Positions 1-6,713 of a stretch of DNA of 11,975 nt are shown here, piece after piece. The DNA comes from an archaeon. Its GTDB lineage: Archaea; Nanobdellota; Nanobdellia; Woesearchaeales; GW2011-AR9. Made by a program: the position numbers and the translations under genes. The stretch lies in contig JAGVMW010000178.1 in the NCBI GenBank assembly GCA_020053615.1, positions 1 to 11,975 on the forward strand, read 5' to 3'. Numbering within the stretch: the stretch's first letter is position 1; every line of letters begins with the position of its first letter. Below the pieces are notes generated by a model. It ran no database searches. It had not been told where the DNA came from and saw nothing but the letters and a program-made list of their open reading frames with translations.

Positions 1-141
1 AGTGATAGCACCATATCCACCTGAAAACAAGGACGGCTTTGTCGTCCTGTTTTCCTTTAATGAGATGCAACTATCGCATCTCAGCCCAGAAAATCACTCC
101 CGATTTTTCTGGGCAGTGGTGATAATGGTGCTATCACTCAC
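1..141. repeat. Structured palindromic element, copy 1 (cloverleaf-like fold)
   Basis: This noncoding element folds as a four-way junction. The closing stem pairs 1-12 perfectly with 127-138, and weaker pairing continues inward (14-16 with 122-124, 17-20 with 116-119). It encloses three hairpins: 23-37/41-54 (14 bp with one bulged A), 62-68/76-82 (7 bp) and 84-95/102-114 (12 bp with one bulge). Bases 139-141 would extend the closing stem to 15 bp if the 5' arm began with GTG, as it does in the second copy at 11897. A T5 run follows the 3' arm. The window start cuts off the first bases. It could be a noncoding RNA gene, a MITE-like element with 15-bp terminal inverted repeats, or an intergenic palindromic repeat; the strand cannot be fixed. 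It is not a tRNA. Confidence 0.8.
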
Positions 142-170
142 TTTTTGGATTGTGCCATTTCGACGCAACC

Positions 171-178
171 TTTAAATA
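171..178 (+). promoter_or_regulatory. TATA box of the histone gene
   Basis: The motif TTTAAATA lies about 26 bp upstream of the ATG at 201. That is the usual distance from an archaeal TATA box to the transcription start, so the mRNA is probably leaderless. No Shine-Dalgarno sequence precedes this ATG, which agrees. Confidence 0.6.
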
Positions 179-200
179 TAAACTCGCCCTCCCTCTTATC

Positions 201-377
201 ATGATAACCGTTCGAACTCAAGTAAGAGATGTCCTTAAAGAAAGCGAACTGAAAGTAGATAATATTGCGGATGACTTCATGGACAAATTAGATGAGAAAG
301 TCAAACAACTAGTTCTGGAAGCGGCTAAAAGAGCTAAAGACAACGGCAGAAAGACGGTTATGGGAAAAGATTTGTAG
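201..377 (+). CDS. Archaeal histone-fold protein (short)
   Basis: A 58-residue DNA-binding protein of the archaeal histone type, expected to dimerise and compact DNA. The second half matches the core histone pattern: a long amphipathic helix with VLEAAKRAKDNGRKTVMGKDL-like spacing, where the loop GRKTV (residues 49-53) precedes the start of helix 3. The first part (TQVRDVLKESELKVDNIADDF) fits helix 1 and the following loop. Typical histones such as HMfB have about 65-70 residues and a complete third helix; this one stops at KDL, so helix 3 is almost absent. The ATG at 201 is chosen because it sits one promoter distance from the TATA box at 171; an upstream in-frame ATG at 150 would precede that box. 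The stop lies 3 bp from the converging gene's stop. Confidence 0.8.
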   Translation: MITVRTQVRDVLKESELKVDNIADDFMDKLDEKVKQLVLEAAKRAKDNGRKTVMGKDL

Positions 378-380
378 TTC

Positions 381-1214
381 TCAAAATCTCCGATATCTCG
401 GCGGAGGAGGCAATGGTAATTCATGATTTAAGGATGGCCCACCTGAAAATTGAGGCATAGGAATCGGTATCGGTGCTCCAAATAAGATATCATGCTTAAT
501 CTCGGGAGGAGACAACACTAAAGCTGGTTCTGGTTTAACTTCCACTATCGGTGCAGCAACAGCTATCTTTCCCACCGGACAATACCTATTCAATTTACTT
601 TCCAGTAATTTAATCTTACTTTCGACCTCATTAATCTTCACTGGATTTTTTTTCATGGCTTTCATTAAATTAAATTTATGTTTCAATGCATCTAATCGTG
701 AACAAAGCAGAGATAAGTTCATCGGGGGAGAATTTACTGACACAGTTGTTTCAGAAACTACAATCTTTCTTCGTTTATTGGGCAATTCCACTTGAACTTT
801 CAACTCTTCCAAAGCTTTCTTACTTAACTCCACGTCTGCCGCTGTGCCTCGCTTAGCTAGAAATTCAGCCAGAAGATGTGATAACTTATCCACTTTGTGA
901 GGCAGCTCTTTATCTCCACAAGCCGCTAATTGGTTCTTTAAAACATTAATCTGCTTCTTGAGCGAAGTTACTTGTGAAGATTCTTCTTTTTTTCTCTTTC
1001 TAAGCTGCTTCTCTAATTCAAAGATACCTTGCAGCTGATTCTCCAAAAACATTATTTCTTTCTTAATCGTAAAGCGAGAAATATTCTTCTGCTCAGATAA
1101 ATATTTGATCTGATTTATTTTTTTGGTAATCTCTTCTTTAGACAACGCTTGTTTTTTAGTTTGATACACTCTGGCCGCTTTACCCAGCAGCTGCATCGCT
1201 TTTAGAGAAACCAT
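381..1214 (-). CDS. Coiled-coil protein with proline-rich basic tail
   Basis: A 277-residue cytoplasmic protein, not recognised as a named family. There is no signal peptide or membrane segment. Residues about 26-145 are a long Lys/Glu/Leu-rich coiled coil, followed by a basic patch KRRK (147-150). A second helical stretch covers about 165-212. The C-terminal 65 residues are rich in proline and valine and end in four prolines followed by RYRRF. It is the second gene of an operon: its ATG lies 14 bp after the stop of the upstream coiled-coil gene, with no clear Shine-Dalgarno sequence, so translational coupling is likely. Its partner has the same design (coiled coil, low-complexity linker, polyproline, basic C-terminus), suggesting the two work together, perhaps as scaffolds of the neighbouring pilus-like locus. 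That role is inference from position only. Confidence 0.75.
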   Translation of the reverse strand: MVSLKAMQLLGKAARVYQTKKQALSKEEITKKINQIKYLSEQKNISRFTIKKEIMFLENQLQGIFELEKQLRKRKKEESSQVTSLKKQINVLKNQLAACGDKELPHKVDKLSHLLAEFLAKRGTAADVELSKKALEELKVQVELPNKRRKIVVSETTVSVNSPPMNLSLLCSRLDALKHKFNLMKAMKKNPVKINEVESKIKLLESKLNRYCPVGKIAVAAPIVEVKPEPALVLSPPEIKHDILFGAPIPIPMPQFSGGPSLNHELPLPPPPRYRRF

Positions 1215-1228
1215 AGTAAAAATAAATT

Positions 1229-1822
1229 TTATCGGAACAGCCCTTTACGTTTAGATGCTCCTGCACTAGGGGGTGGCGGTGGAAAACTAAAATCTCCTCC
1301 AGGAACGCTTCCAAAATTACCTCCTCCACTAAATGAAGGGAATGCTGGAGCTTCCATAGGCGACATTTGTGGTGGTGGAGCCATTCTACTCGACCCTCCA
1401 AAGGATGAGGAGGCACCAAATTCCATTCTCGACCCCATGTTAGGAGCAGAAGAAACCGGTGAGGCAGAACTAACTAAAGAACTACTACCTGCACTTTGCT
1501 TATTTACAAAATCATCCACTTTATCAGCAATAGCAATCATACCTTTAGCAATAGTCTCATTTTGTGCAATTACATCACTCAACTTAGAATTAATAAGTGT
1601 GATATTCCTCGTTACATCTTCAGTTTTAGTATCCTGAAGAGCCTGCTGGAAAATAGTATTCAATTCATGGATAGAATCTTTCATACTTTCAATTTCCAGA
1701 ATAAGTTCGTTTATCTTGCTGTCAGGTTGCGTCAATTTCTTCTTTAATGCTTCGACTTCTCCTTTTAAATCTGCCAGAAGCTGATGCGGCATAATTTCAT
1801 ATTCATCATTATCATTAGCCAT
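1229..1822 (-). CDS. Coiled-coil protein with Ser/Gly/Pro-rich tail ending KRKGLFR
   Basis: A 197-residue cytoplasmic protein of unknown function. Residues about 13-108 are predicted coiled coil (LLADLKGEVEALKKKL, then further heptad-like stretches). Residues 110-180 are low-complexity Ser/Gly/Met/Pro, followed by five prolines (181-185) and a basic C-terminus KRKGLFR. The start is supported by a GGGTGAT Shine-Dalgarno sequence at 1828-1834, five bases ahead of the ATG. It is the first gene of a two-gene operon and is divergent from the prepilin peptidase gene. Soluble coiled-coil proteins such as FlaC/D/E accompany archaellum motors, so an accessory role in pilus assembly is possible, but no sequence similarity to these is visible. 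Confidence 0.78.
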   Translation of the reverse strand: MANDNDEYEIMPHQLLADLKGEVEALKKKLTQPDSKINELILEIESMKDSIHELNTIFQQALQDTKTEDVTRNITLINSKLSDVIAQNETIAKGMIAIADKVDDFVNKQSAGSSSLVSSASPVSSAPNMGSRMEFGASSSFGGSSRMAPPPQMSPMEAPAFPSFSGGGNFGSVPGGDFSFPPPPPSAGASKRKGLFR

Positions 1823-1890
1823 AGTATATCACCCTTTTTTTGAGTACGATTAATTAATAGTACAACTTAACTCGAACTAAAGTTTTTTTG

Positions 1891-1897
1891 TTTATAC
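1891..1897 (-). promoter_or_regulatory. TATA box of the coiled-coil operon
   Basis: Read on the minus strand the motif is GTATAAA. It predicts transcription starting near 1868 and a leader of about 45 nt, which contains the Shine-Dalgarno sequence at 1828-1834. Confidence 0.45.
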
Positions 1898-1914
1898 TCG
1901 ACTGCGGTCTCGTA

Positions 1915-1962
1915 ATACTAAACCATAGTGAATATTTAGTAATTATACTTGTGGTTTAGTAT
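1915..1962. promoter_or_regulatory. 11-bp perfect inverted repeat between divergent promoters
   Basis: ATACTAAACCA at 1915-1925 is repeated inverted as TGGTTTAGTAT at 1952-1962, with a 26-bp spacer. The right arm overlaps a TATA-like sequence of the rightward genes (1955-1968). The left arm lies just upstream of the TATA box of the leftward operon (1891-1897). This is the layout of an operator bound by a dimer that could control both operons. No regulator gene is present in the window. Confidence 0.45.
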
Positions 1963-1980
1963 ATAAATGTTGCGATAAGG

Positions 1981-1988
1981 TAATATAA
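1981..1988 (+). promoter_or_regulatory. TATA box of the prepilin peptidase gene, flanked by TGCGATAA repeats
   Basis: TAATATAA lies about 25 bp upstream of the ATG at 2010, which would give a leaderless mRNA. It is flanked by two direct copies of TGCGATAA (1971-1978 and 1992-1999), spaced 21 bp start to start, or two helical turns. An alternative TATA-like sequence at 1955-1968 would give a 20-nt leader. Confidence 0.45.
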
Positions 1989-2009
1989 CCCTGCGATAAT
2001 TCTACCCTC

Positions 2010-2879
2010 ATGATAATTGAATGGATGTTAATTGCAGTGGGATTTACCGCTCTAATTATTGCTTCTTATTCCGACTTAAAACTTCGAGAAGTTCCAGATT
2101 GGTTGAGTTATGGATTAATATTTGCTGCGTTAGGAATTAGAGGAATATTCTCTATCACAGACGGATGGGAAATCTTACTCAGCGGGATTCTTGGACTTGG
2201 AATATGCTTTGGTTTAGCTTATCTCTTTTATTATTCTAATCAATGGGGTGGTGGAGATAGTAAATTATTGATGGGAATGGGAGCTGTTATCGGAATAACT
2301 TATCCATTAGGCGCTTCCAGCTGGAATTTATTATGGTATTTGTTAGCAGTATTATTCTTAGGAGCATTGTATGGAATGTGCTGGGTAGTTGGATTAGCGT
2401 TCATTAAACGAGAACTTTTCTTTCCAAAATTTAAAGAAATGCTTTATCGATATAAATCAGTACATACAGTATTGGGGTTTATTACTTTAGGATTATTTGT
2501 GCTATTTTTAGGATTGTCACAAAAAGGCTTTTCATTCCTATGGCCGATGATTCCTTTTCCACTAGCTTCATTTTATTTGTTTTTGTTCGTAACTTCAGTA
2601 GAAAACGGTTGTTTTATCCGCAAAATTGAGGTAGGAAAACTAACTGAAGGTGATTGGTTAGCAGATGACATTATAATTAATGCTAAGATTGCGATGGGAA
2701 AAAGAACACTAGAAAAAGCGGATTTAGAACACCTGAAGAAGCTTCATTCCGAGGGTAGGGTCAGCAAAGTGTTGATAAGAGAAGGAGTTCCATTTGTGCC
2801 TAGTTTCTTGTTTGGATATTTAGTGTTGGTGTTTGGAAGCGGGCTGTTAGGGTGGGTTGCAGGGGCAATTTTTGGTTGA
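2010..2879 (+). CDS. Archaeal prepilin peptidase (A24 family, GxGD aspartyl protease)
   Basis: A 289-residue membrane protease of the FlaK/PibD/EppA type that cleaves class III signal peptides from pilin-like proteins. Both catalytic aspartates are visible: D22 in SYSDLKLREVPDW, with the usual S-D-x-K/R-x-R-x-V-P-x-W spacing, and D83 in WGGGDSKLLMGMGA, the GxGD motif. Six or seven hydrophobic segments are seen, roughly at 5-25, 33-50, 55-76, 104-134, 150-168, 174-195 and 265-288. A soluble region (about 205-262, KLTEGDWLADDI then VLIREGVPFVPSF) precedes the last helix, as in many euryarchaeal and DPANN members. There is no bacterial-type methyltransferase domain, matching archaeal enzymes. 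Likely substrates are the two pilin-like proteins in this window. It is transcribed in the same direction as the first pilin gene, which has its own promoter. Confidence 0.93.
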   Translation: MIIEWMLIAVGFTALIIASYSDLKLREVPDWLSYGLIFAALGIRGIFSITDGWEILLSGILGLGICFGLAYLFYYSNQWGGGDSKLLMGMGAVIGITYPLGASSWNLLWYLLAVLFLGALYGMCWVVGLAFIKRELFFPKFKEMLYRYKSVHTVLGFITLGLFVLFLGLSQKGFSFLWPMIPFPLASFYLFLFVTSVENGCFIRKIEVGKLTEGDWLADDIIINAKIAMGKRTLEKADLEHLKKLHSEGRVSKVLIREGVPFVPSFLFGYLVLVFGSGLLGWVAGAIFG

Positions 2880-2892
2880 AGTCATGGAAAGC

Positions 2893-2900
2893 TTTTTATA
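2893..2900 (+). promoter_or_regulatory. TATA box of the pilin-like operon
   Basis: TTTTTATA lies about 60 bp ahead of the ATG at 2957, predicting a leader of about 35 nt. The leader contains the Shine-Dalgarno sequence GAGGTGA at 2946-2952. Confidence 0.5.
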
Positions 2901-2956
2901 GGGGGAAATAATGCTTGTATCATAACGATTAAACAATATCAAAAAGAGGTGAAAGT

Positions 2957-3496
2957 ATGAACAAGAAATGGTCTAAGAAAGCTTCTCTTAACTTATCGAT
3001 AGAAGCAATTGTAATAATTGTTATTGCATTTACGGTGCTGGGATTAGGATTGGGGTTTGTGAAAACTCAATTGGGTACTGCCGGTGATACTACCAGTATG
3101 GTCCAAGATCAGATAAAACAACAAATTTTGGATGATTTAAGGACAGGAAATAAGAAATTAACTTTCCCTGCTCAAACTATAAATATAGAGAAGGGTGCTT
3201 CTAAAGATATTGCTATAGGTGTTAAAAATACACAAAATAGTGGAGATCTAAATTTTGAACTCATCGTAGAAACACTTGAAAAACAGGGGGCAAAAGGAGC
3301 AGATGTATCAACACAAGTGGAATATTTCTATTTAAAAGGGCCATTCACACTCAAAGTTACTGATGCTGAAGCATATAATATTAAAGTAACTGCAAGCGGA
3401 GATAAAGGGACTTATTTAGTTAGTCTGAAAGTTATGGACACCACTAACCCAGATGTTCCTTATGCTGAAAAATCGTTCTTTGTAAACGTAATCTAA
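2957..3496 (+). CDS. Prepilin-like protein 1 (class III signal peptide)
   Basis: A 179-residue exported protein. The N-terminus has a short basic leader ending in KKA, then SLNLSIE and a hydrophobic helix to about residue 34, the layout of an archaeal type IV pilin with the conserved Glu a few residues into the mature part. Cleavage after KKA (residue 9) is the likeliest, but the site is inferred. The rest is a beta-rich domain with the pattern TINIEKGASKDIAIGVKN and a final strand pair ending SFFVNVI, as in an immunoglobulin-like fold. It is a paralogue of the protein at 9046-9588: same length, same KKAxxxLS[IV]E leader, same IE[KR]G strand and same C-terminal strands. The start is supported by GAGGTGA four bases upstream. 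It is followed 10 bp later by a small membrane protein gene in one operon. Confidence 0.85.
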   Translation: MNKKWSKKASLNLSIEAIVIIVIAFTVLGLGLGFVKTQLGTAGDTTSMVQDQIKQQILDDLRTGNKKLTFPAQTINIEKGASKDIAIGVKNTQNSGDLNFELIVETLEKQGAKGADVSTQVEYFYLKGPFTLKVTDAEAYNIKVTASGDKGTYLVSLKVMDTTNPDVPYAEKSFFVNVI

Positions 3497-3506
3497 GAGG
3501 TGACAC

Positions 3507-3734
3507 ATGGCAAAATCAACTAAAAAACGTATGACTGAACAGCAGGAATTTGAGATAATGAAATTAGTGTTGGACAAATTCTTATGGCTGGGATTTATCG
3601 TAATGGGCTGGGGAATGTACCAATCATTAAGCCAATCTGATTTAATGGCAGGAATATGGTATTTAATCTCTGGAGCGGTAATTCTACTGCTGTTCATGAT
3701 TGTTATTGTGAAAGAGTATGAAGTAGTGAAGTAA
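3507..3734 (+). CDS. Small two-helix membrane protein
   Basis: A 75-residue protein of unknown function. A basic, charged N-terminus (MAKSTKKRMTEQQEFEIMK) precedes two hydrophobic segments at about 22-40 and 46-68, then a short tail KEYEVVK. This suggests a hairpin in the membrane with both ends in the cytoplasm. Its ATG lies 10 bp after the pilin-like gene and the gap is filled by a strong GAGGTGA Shine-Dalgarno sequence (3497-3503), so the two are almost certainly co-transcribed and probably act together. A role as a membrane anchor or assembly partner for the pilin is inference. Confidence 0.82.
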   Translation: MAKSTKKRMTEQQEFEIMKLVLDKFLWLGFIVMGWGMYQSLSQSDLMAGIWYLISGAVILLLFMIVIVKEYEVVK

Positions 3735-3757
3735 TTCTTTTTATTTTATTCTTTTTC
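3735..3757. terminator. U-tract terminator region between convergent genes
   Basis: A T-rich stretch (TTCTTTTTATTTTATTCTTT and onward) follows the stop of the small membrane protein without a hairpin, the usual form of an archaeal terminator on the plus strand. The leftward lipoprotein operon also ends here, at 3758. Confidence 0.5.
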
Positions 3758-6697
3758 TTAGTTATTTGTTTTTATCTCCCAATCAAAACTCATTCCAGCA
3801 TCTAAGTCATCACCACTAGCAGAAGTAGAGCTAATTATTCCTCCACCATTCACAAAAGTAGCATTAGTCAAATTAATCTCATACGTACCAATCCCATCTG
3901 GAACTCCGACACCATATAACACTAATTGATAATTTTTATTTTTGGTCATTGGAACTGTCCACGTTTTACTCCCACCATAAGGAGTTTCACCATAAAAAGC
4001 ACCCACAATCTCCAACCCAAAAGAATCATCTAAATCTCCACCGTTATCATTTACATTAATCTTTACATCAATACAACTTACTCCAGTACATAAAGGTGTA
4101 GGACTTTTAACGCATTCGCCGTCTGTTTTCTTACAAAGATAACCTGCTGAACAATCGGAATCAGAATAACAAGTAGTAGTGGGAGTAACACATTCTCCAT
4201 TTATACACGTTTTCTCTGGTGGCCAACAACCTTGAATAGAACTCCATTCTAAGCAAGTGTCGTTATCATAGTTACCACATTCTTGGTAATCCCCCGCAAA
4301 GTTGCAGTTCTTTGATCCGAGTGAATTGCATTCATTACTACATACAGTACTTTTGCACTCTCCATCAACACAAGTATATCCTGCCGCTTTATCCGGACAA
4401 TGTTGTATTAAACTTTCTAAATTATCACAACTATCTACCCAATATAAATCTTGACCACTACATGTTTTACCAGATTTAGACGTGCATTCCGATTGACATT
4501 CTCCATCTTTACACTTCTCCCCAACCTCACATTCAATATTGTATATCTCAAAACACCCGTCATTATCTTTATCGGCGCACTCGGAAAAGGAAGTACTAGT
4601 AGGACATCCATTTTTAAGTGTAGGTGAGCAAGTATCCTTACACGAACCTACACATTCGCCGTCTTCACAATATTTACCATATTGACATATATCAGTTATT
4701 TCAAACTTAAGGCAGTTATCATTGTTATCATACATACATTCTCCGACAGCGGTCCCGCTACAACCTTTTTCACCAGCATAACTGCACCACAAATCACAAC
4801 TTGTGTCATTACAAATACTGTTGTCACATTTCTCTCCACCACTACAACTACCACAACTATCCCCACAGCCATCATCACCGCATTCTTTGCCGGAACAATC
4901 GGGAGTGCAGATTGGATTATACACACATTCTCCACTTTCACAGGAAAAATTACTCCCACAACTAACTACGTCCCATTCCAAACATTTATCACTATCATAA
5001 TCTCCACATAGTTTAGTACTATTCCCTGTACAACCCTTCTCTCCAGTATAACTACATTCATTAATGCAACAATCTGCTTCGTCCTCTCCTCCAGAACAGT
5101 CATTACTTCCATCACATACTTGGGAAGGAGAGATACAAAAATTATCATAACATTGCCATTCTTCTGTAGCACAAGTCTTAGTTTTACACTCTCCACTCTC
5201 ACAATATTCATCAGAATTGCAATACATTACATCTCCCCATTCTACACAACCATTTCCATCATAATCTCCGCACAATTTCCACCCATCCCCACCGGAACAT
5301 TTGGCTTCTCCGTCAGAGCATTGGTCAGTACAGGTTGTTCCGCCGTCACATTGATACAGCTCTTTCTCGTATTCGTATAACACATTCTCATAATTTATCA
5401 AAGTCTTGCCTAAAGCACCAACTTCGAACCCAGCATTAACTTTAAGTCCTGCAGATAAAGAACACCATGGGTCGCTCAGCGGTTCTATTTCTCCTTTAAC
5501 ATACCCTGTGGCTCCTGCTGATGGCCCAGCCACTCCATACAACTTAAACATTAATTCAGGTTTAGCATATGCTTCTGCTGACGCTGAAGTGTTGCTAAAC
5601 GTAGGAGCATTAAAATCAAAGTAATCATCAAATTCTTCTAAAGTAGTCCAGTTTCCGTCATATTCCAATCCATACATTGCCGACATTCCCTGAGATACGG
5701 AAGTTTCCAGACTTAATGAACCCTGCGCTTCCAATCCGAAAGTAATAGAAAGTTCAGGAACAACTACAACTGGAACATATCCGGCCATAAATACTATTGG
5801 AGAAAACTTAATTGGAGTTATCGCCGGTAATTCTTTACTAATACTAACCTCAAACTCTCCCGTAAGCTGTAGATTAAAATCTTCAGTACCTTCCATGGTA
5901 AACTTAACATATTTAACTTTAGATGAACTCATTTTTAATTGCAATCCCATCTCTAATCCTAAAGTTAAATCGCCATCAAGCATTACGTTGCCATTTCCAC
6001 TATGATATAATTCTACACTTTCAAAGTCTACGGAAAGAACTTGTTTATTGTTTAAATCAACAGATAATGGCGCTTTTATTAAACCAAGACTAACTCCACT
6101 CATTAACGGAGAAGCACGGCTAAGATATTCTGGTGTAAAACTTATTTTCTCATTAAGCGTACCGCTTTCTATGGCATCCTCCAGCGTAGCTTGATTAGTC
6201 TGCAATGTAATTCCGGAACTAGTCTCGGTTTTGGAGATAACTTTACGCAGTAATCCAACCGGAATATTATCATATACTCCGGCTACCATTACATCTCCAA
6301 CTTTCAGTTGTTGGGCATAAGATGAATTGGTGTTGAAAACGATGGTGCTTTTATCATTGGACATGCTCAATAACGAAGAAGCAGCGTTATCATCCACAAT
6401 CTTAGTCGTTTCAGGGATACTTCCAGAGGAATTGTAACCTGAACAGACATTGTTTTCACATACACTGTCTCCAGGACAGTCATAATCACTAGTGCAGTAT
6501 TCTCCTGGCGTAACACATTTCTCGGCTACACAAACTTTTCCTTCATCACAGTCAAAATCTTTTTTACAGCCAGTAGCTTGTCCTCCTCCATCACATCCGG
6601 CTAATGCTCCTACGGTAAGAAGTGGAAGTAATCTAGTTAATAATCCTCTTCTCTTAGGTTTATGTTGTAAAGTTATTTGTTCTAATGTGTTTGTCAT
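3758..6697 (-). CDS. Large cysteine-rich modular lipoprotein with LDLa and beta domains
   Basis: A 979-residue exported protein. The start at 6697 is chosen because a GAGGT Shine-Dalgarno sequence lies seven bases upstream and the next residues form a lipoprotein signal: KPKRRGLLTRLLPLL then lipobox LAGC with the lipidated C35. A longer in-frame start at 6820 would overlap the previous gene. Domains in order: two short Cys modules of the C-x3-FDC/YDC type (44-85); a large beta-rich region (about 115-448) containing LKVGDVMVAG and PVGLLRKV, with almost no cysteine; Cys-rich modules of about 50 residues with the pattern C-G-D-Y-D-x-D-x-C-L-E-W (456-505, 544-592, 634-682, 686-735, 787-836); an LDLa module (509-543) with ligands D529, D533, D539, E540; a GKECGDDGCGDSCGSC module (603-618); a LYWVDSC module (745-781); and a C-terminal beta domain (870-979). 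It is probably a surface adhesin or binding protein. It is the last gene of the lipoprotein operon. Confidence 0.88.
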   Translation of the reverse strand: MTNTLEQITLQHKPKRRGLLTRLLPLLTVGALAGCDGGGQATGCKKDFDCDEGKVCVAEKCVTPGEYCTSDYDCPGDSVCENNVCSGYNSSGSIPETTKIVDDNAASSLLSMSNDKSTIVFNTNSSYAQQLKVGDVMVAGVYDNIPVGLLRKVISKTETSSGITLQTNQATLEDAIESGTLNEKISFTPEYLSRASPLMSGVSLGLIKAPLSVDLNNKQVLSVDFESVELYHSGNGNVMLDGDLTLGLEMGLQLKMSSSKVKYVKFTMEGTEDFNLQLTGEFEVSISKELPAITPIKFSPIVFMAGYVPVVVVPELSITFGLEAQGSLSLETSVSQGMSAMYGLEYDGNWTTLEEFDDYFDFNAPTFSNTSASAEAYAKPELMFKLYGVAGPSAGATGYVKGEIEPLSDPWCSLSAGLKVNAGFEVGALGKTLINYENVLYEYEKELYQCDGGTTCTDQCSDGEAKCSGGDGWKLCGDYDGNGCVEWGDVMYCNSDEYCESGECKTKTCATEEWQCYDNFCISPSQVCDGSNDCSGGEDEADCCINECSYTGEKGCTGNSTKLCGDYDSDKCLEWDVVSCGSNFSCESGECVYNPICTPDCSGKECGDDGCGDSCGSCSGGEKCDNSICNDTSCDLWCSYAGEKGCSGTAVGECMYDNNDNCLKFEITDICQYGKYCEDGECVGSCKDTCSPTLKNGCPTSTSFSECADKDNDGCFEIYNIECEVGEKCKDGECQSECTSKSGKTCSGQDLYWVDSCDNLESLIQHCPDKAAGYTCVDGECKSTVCSNECNSLGSKNCNFAGDYQECGNYDNDTCLEWSSIQGCWPPEKTCINGECVTPTTTCYSDSDCSAGYLCKKTDGECVKSPTPLCTGVSCIDVKINVNDNGGDLDDSFGLEIVGAFYGETPYGGSKTWTVPMTKNKNYQLVLYGVGVPDGIGTYEINLTNATFVNGGGIISSTSASGDDLDAGMSFDWEIKTNN

Positions 6698-6713
6698 TTT
6701 TTTTACCTCTGTT

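Noticed and set aside
1..141. tRNA gene suggested by the cloverleaf shape
   Set aside because: It has no anticodon arm, T-loop or tRNA consensus bases, and it is about twice the length of a tRNA.
4682..5380. Open frames on the plus strand opposite the large lipoprotein
   Set aside because: They are Thr/Ile/Ser-rich shadows of the Cys-rich coding strand, with no ribosome-binding site or recognisable domain.
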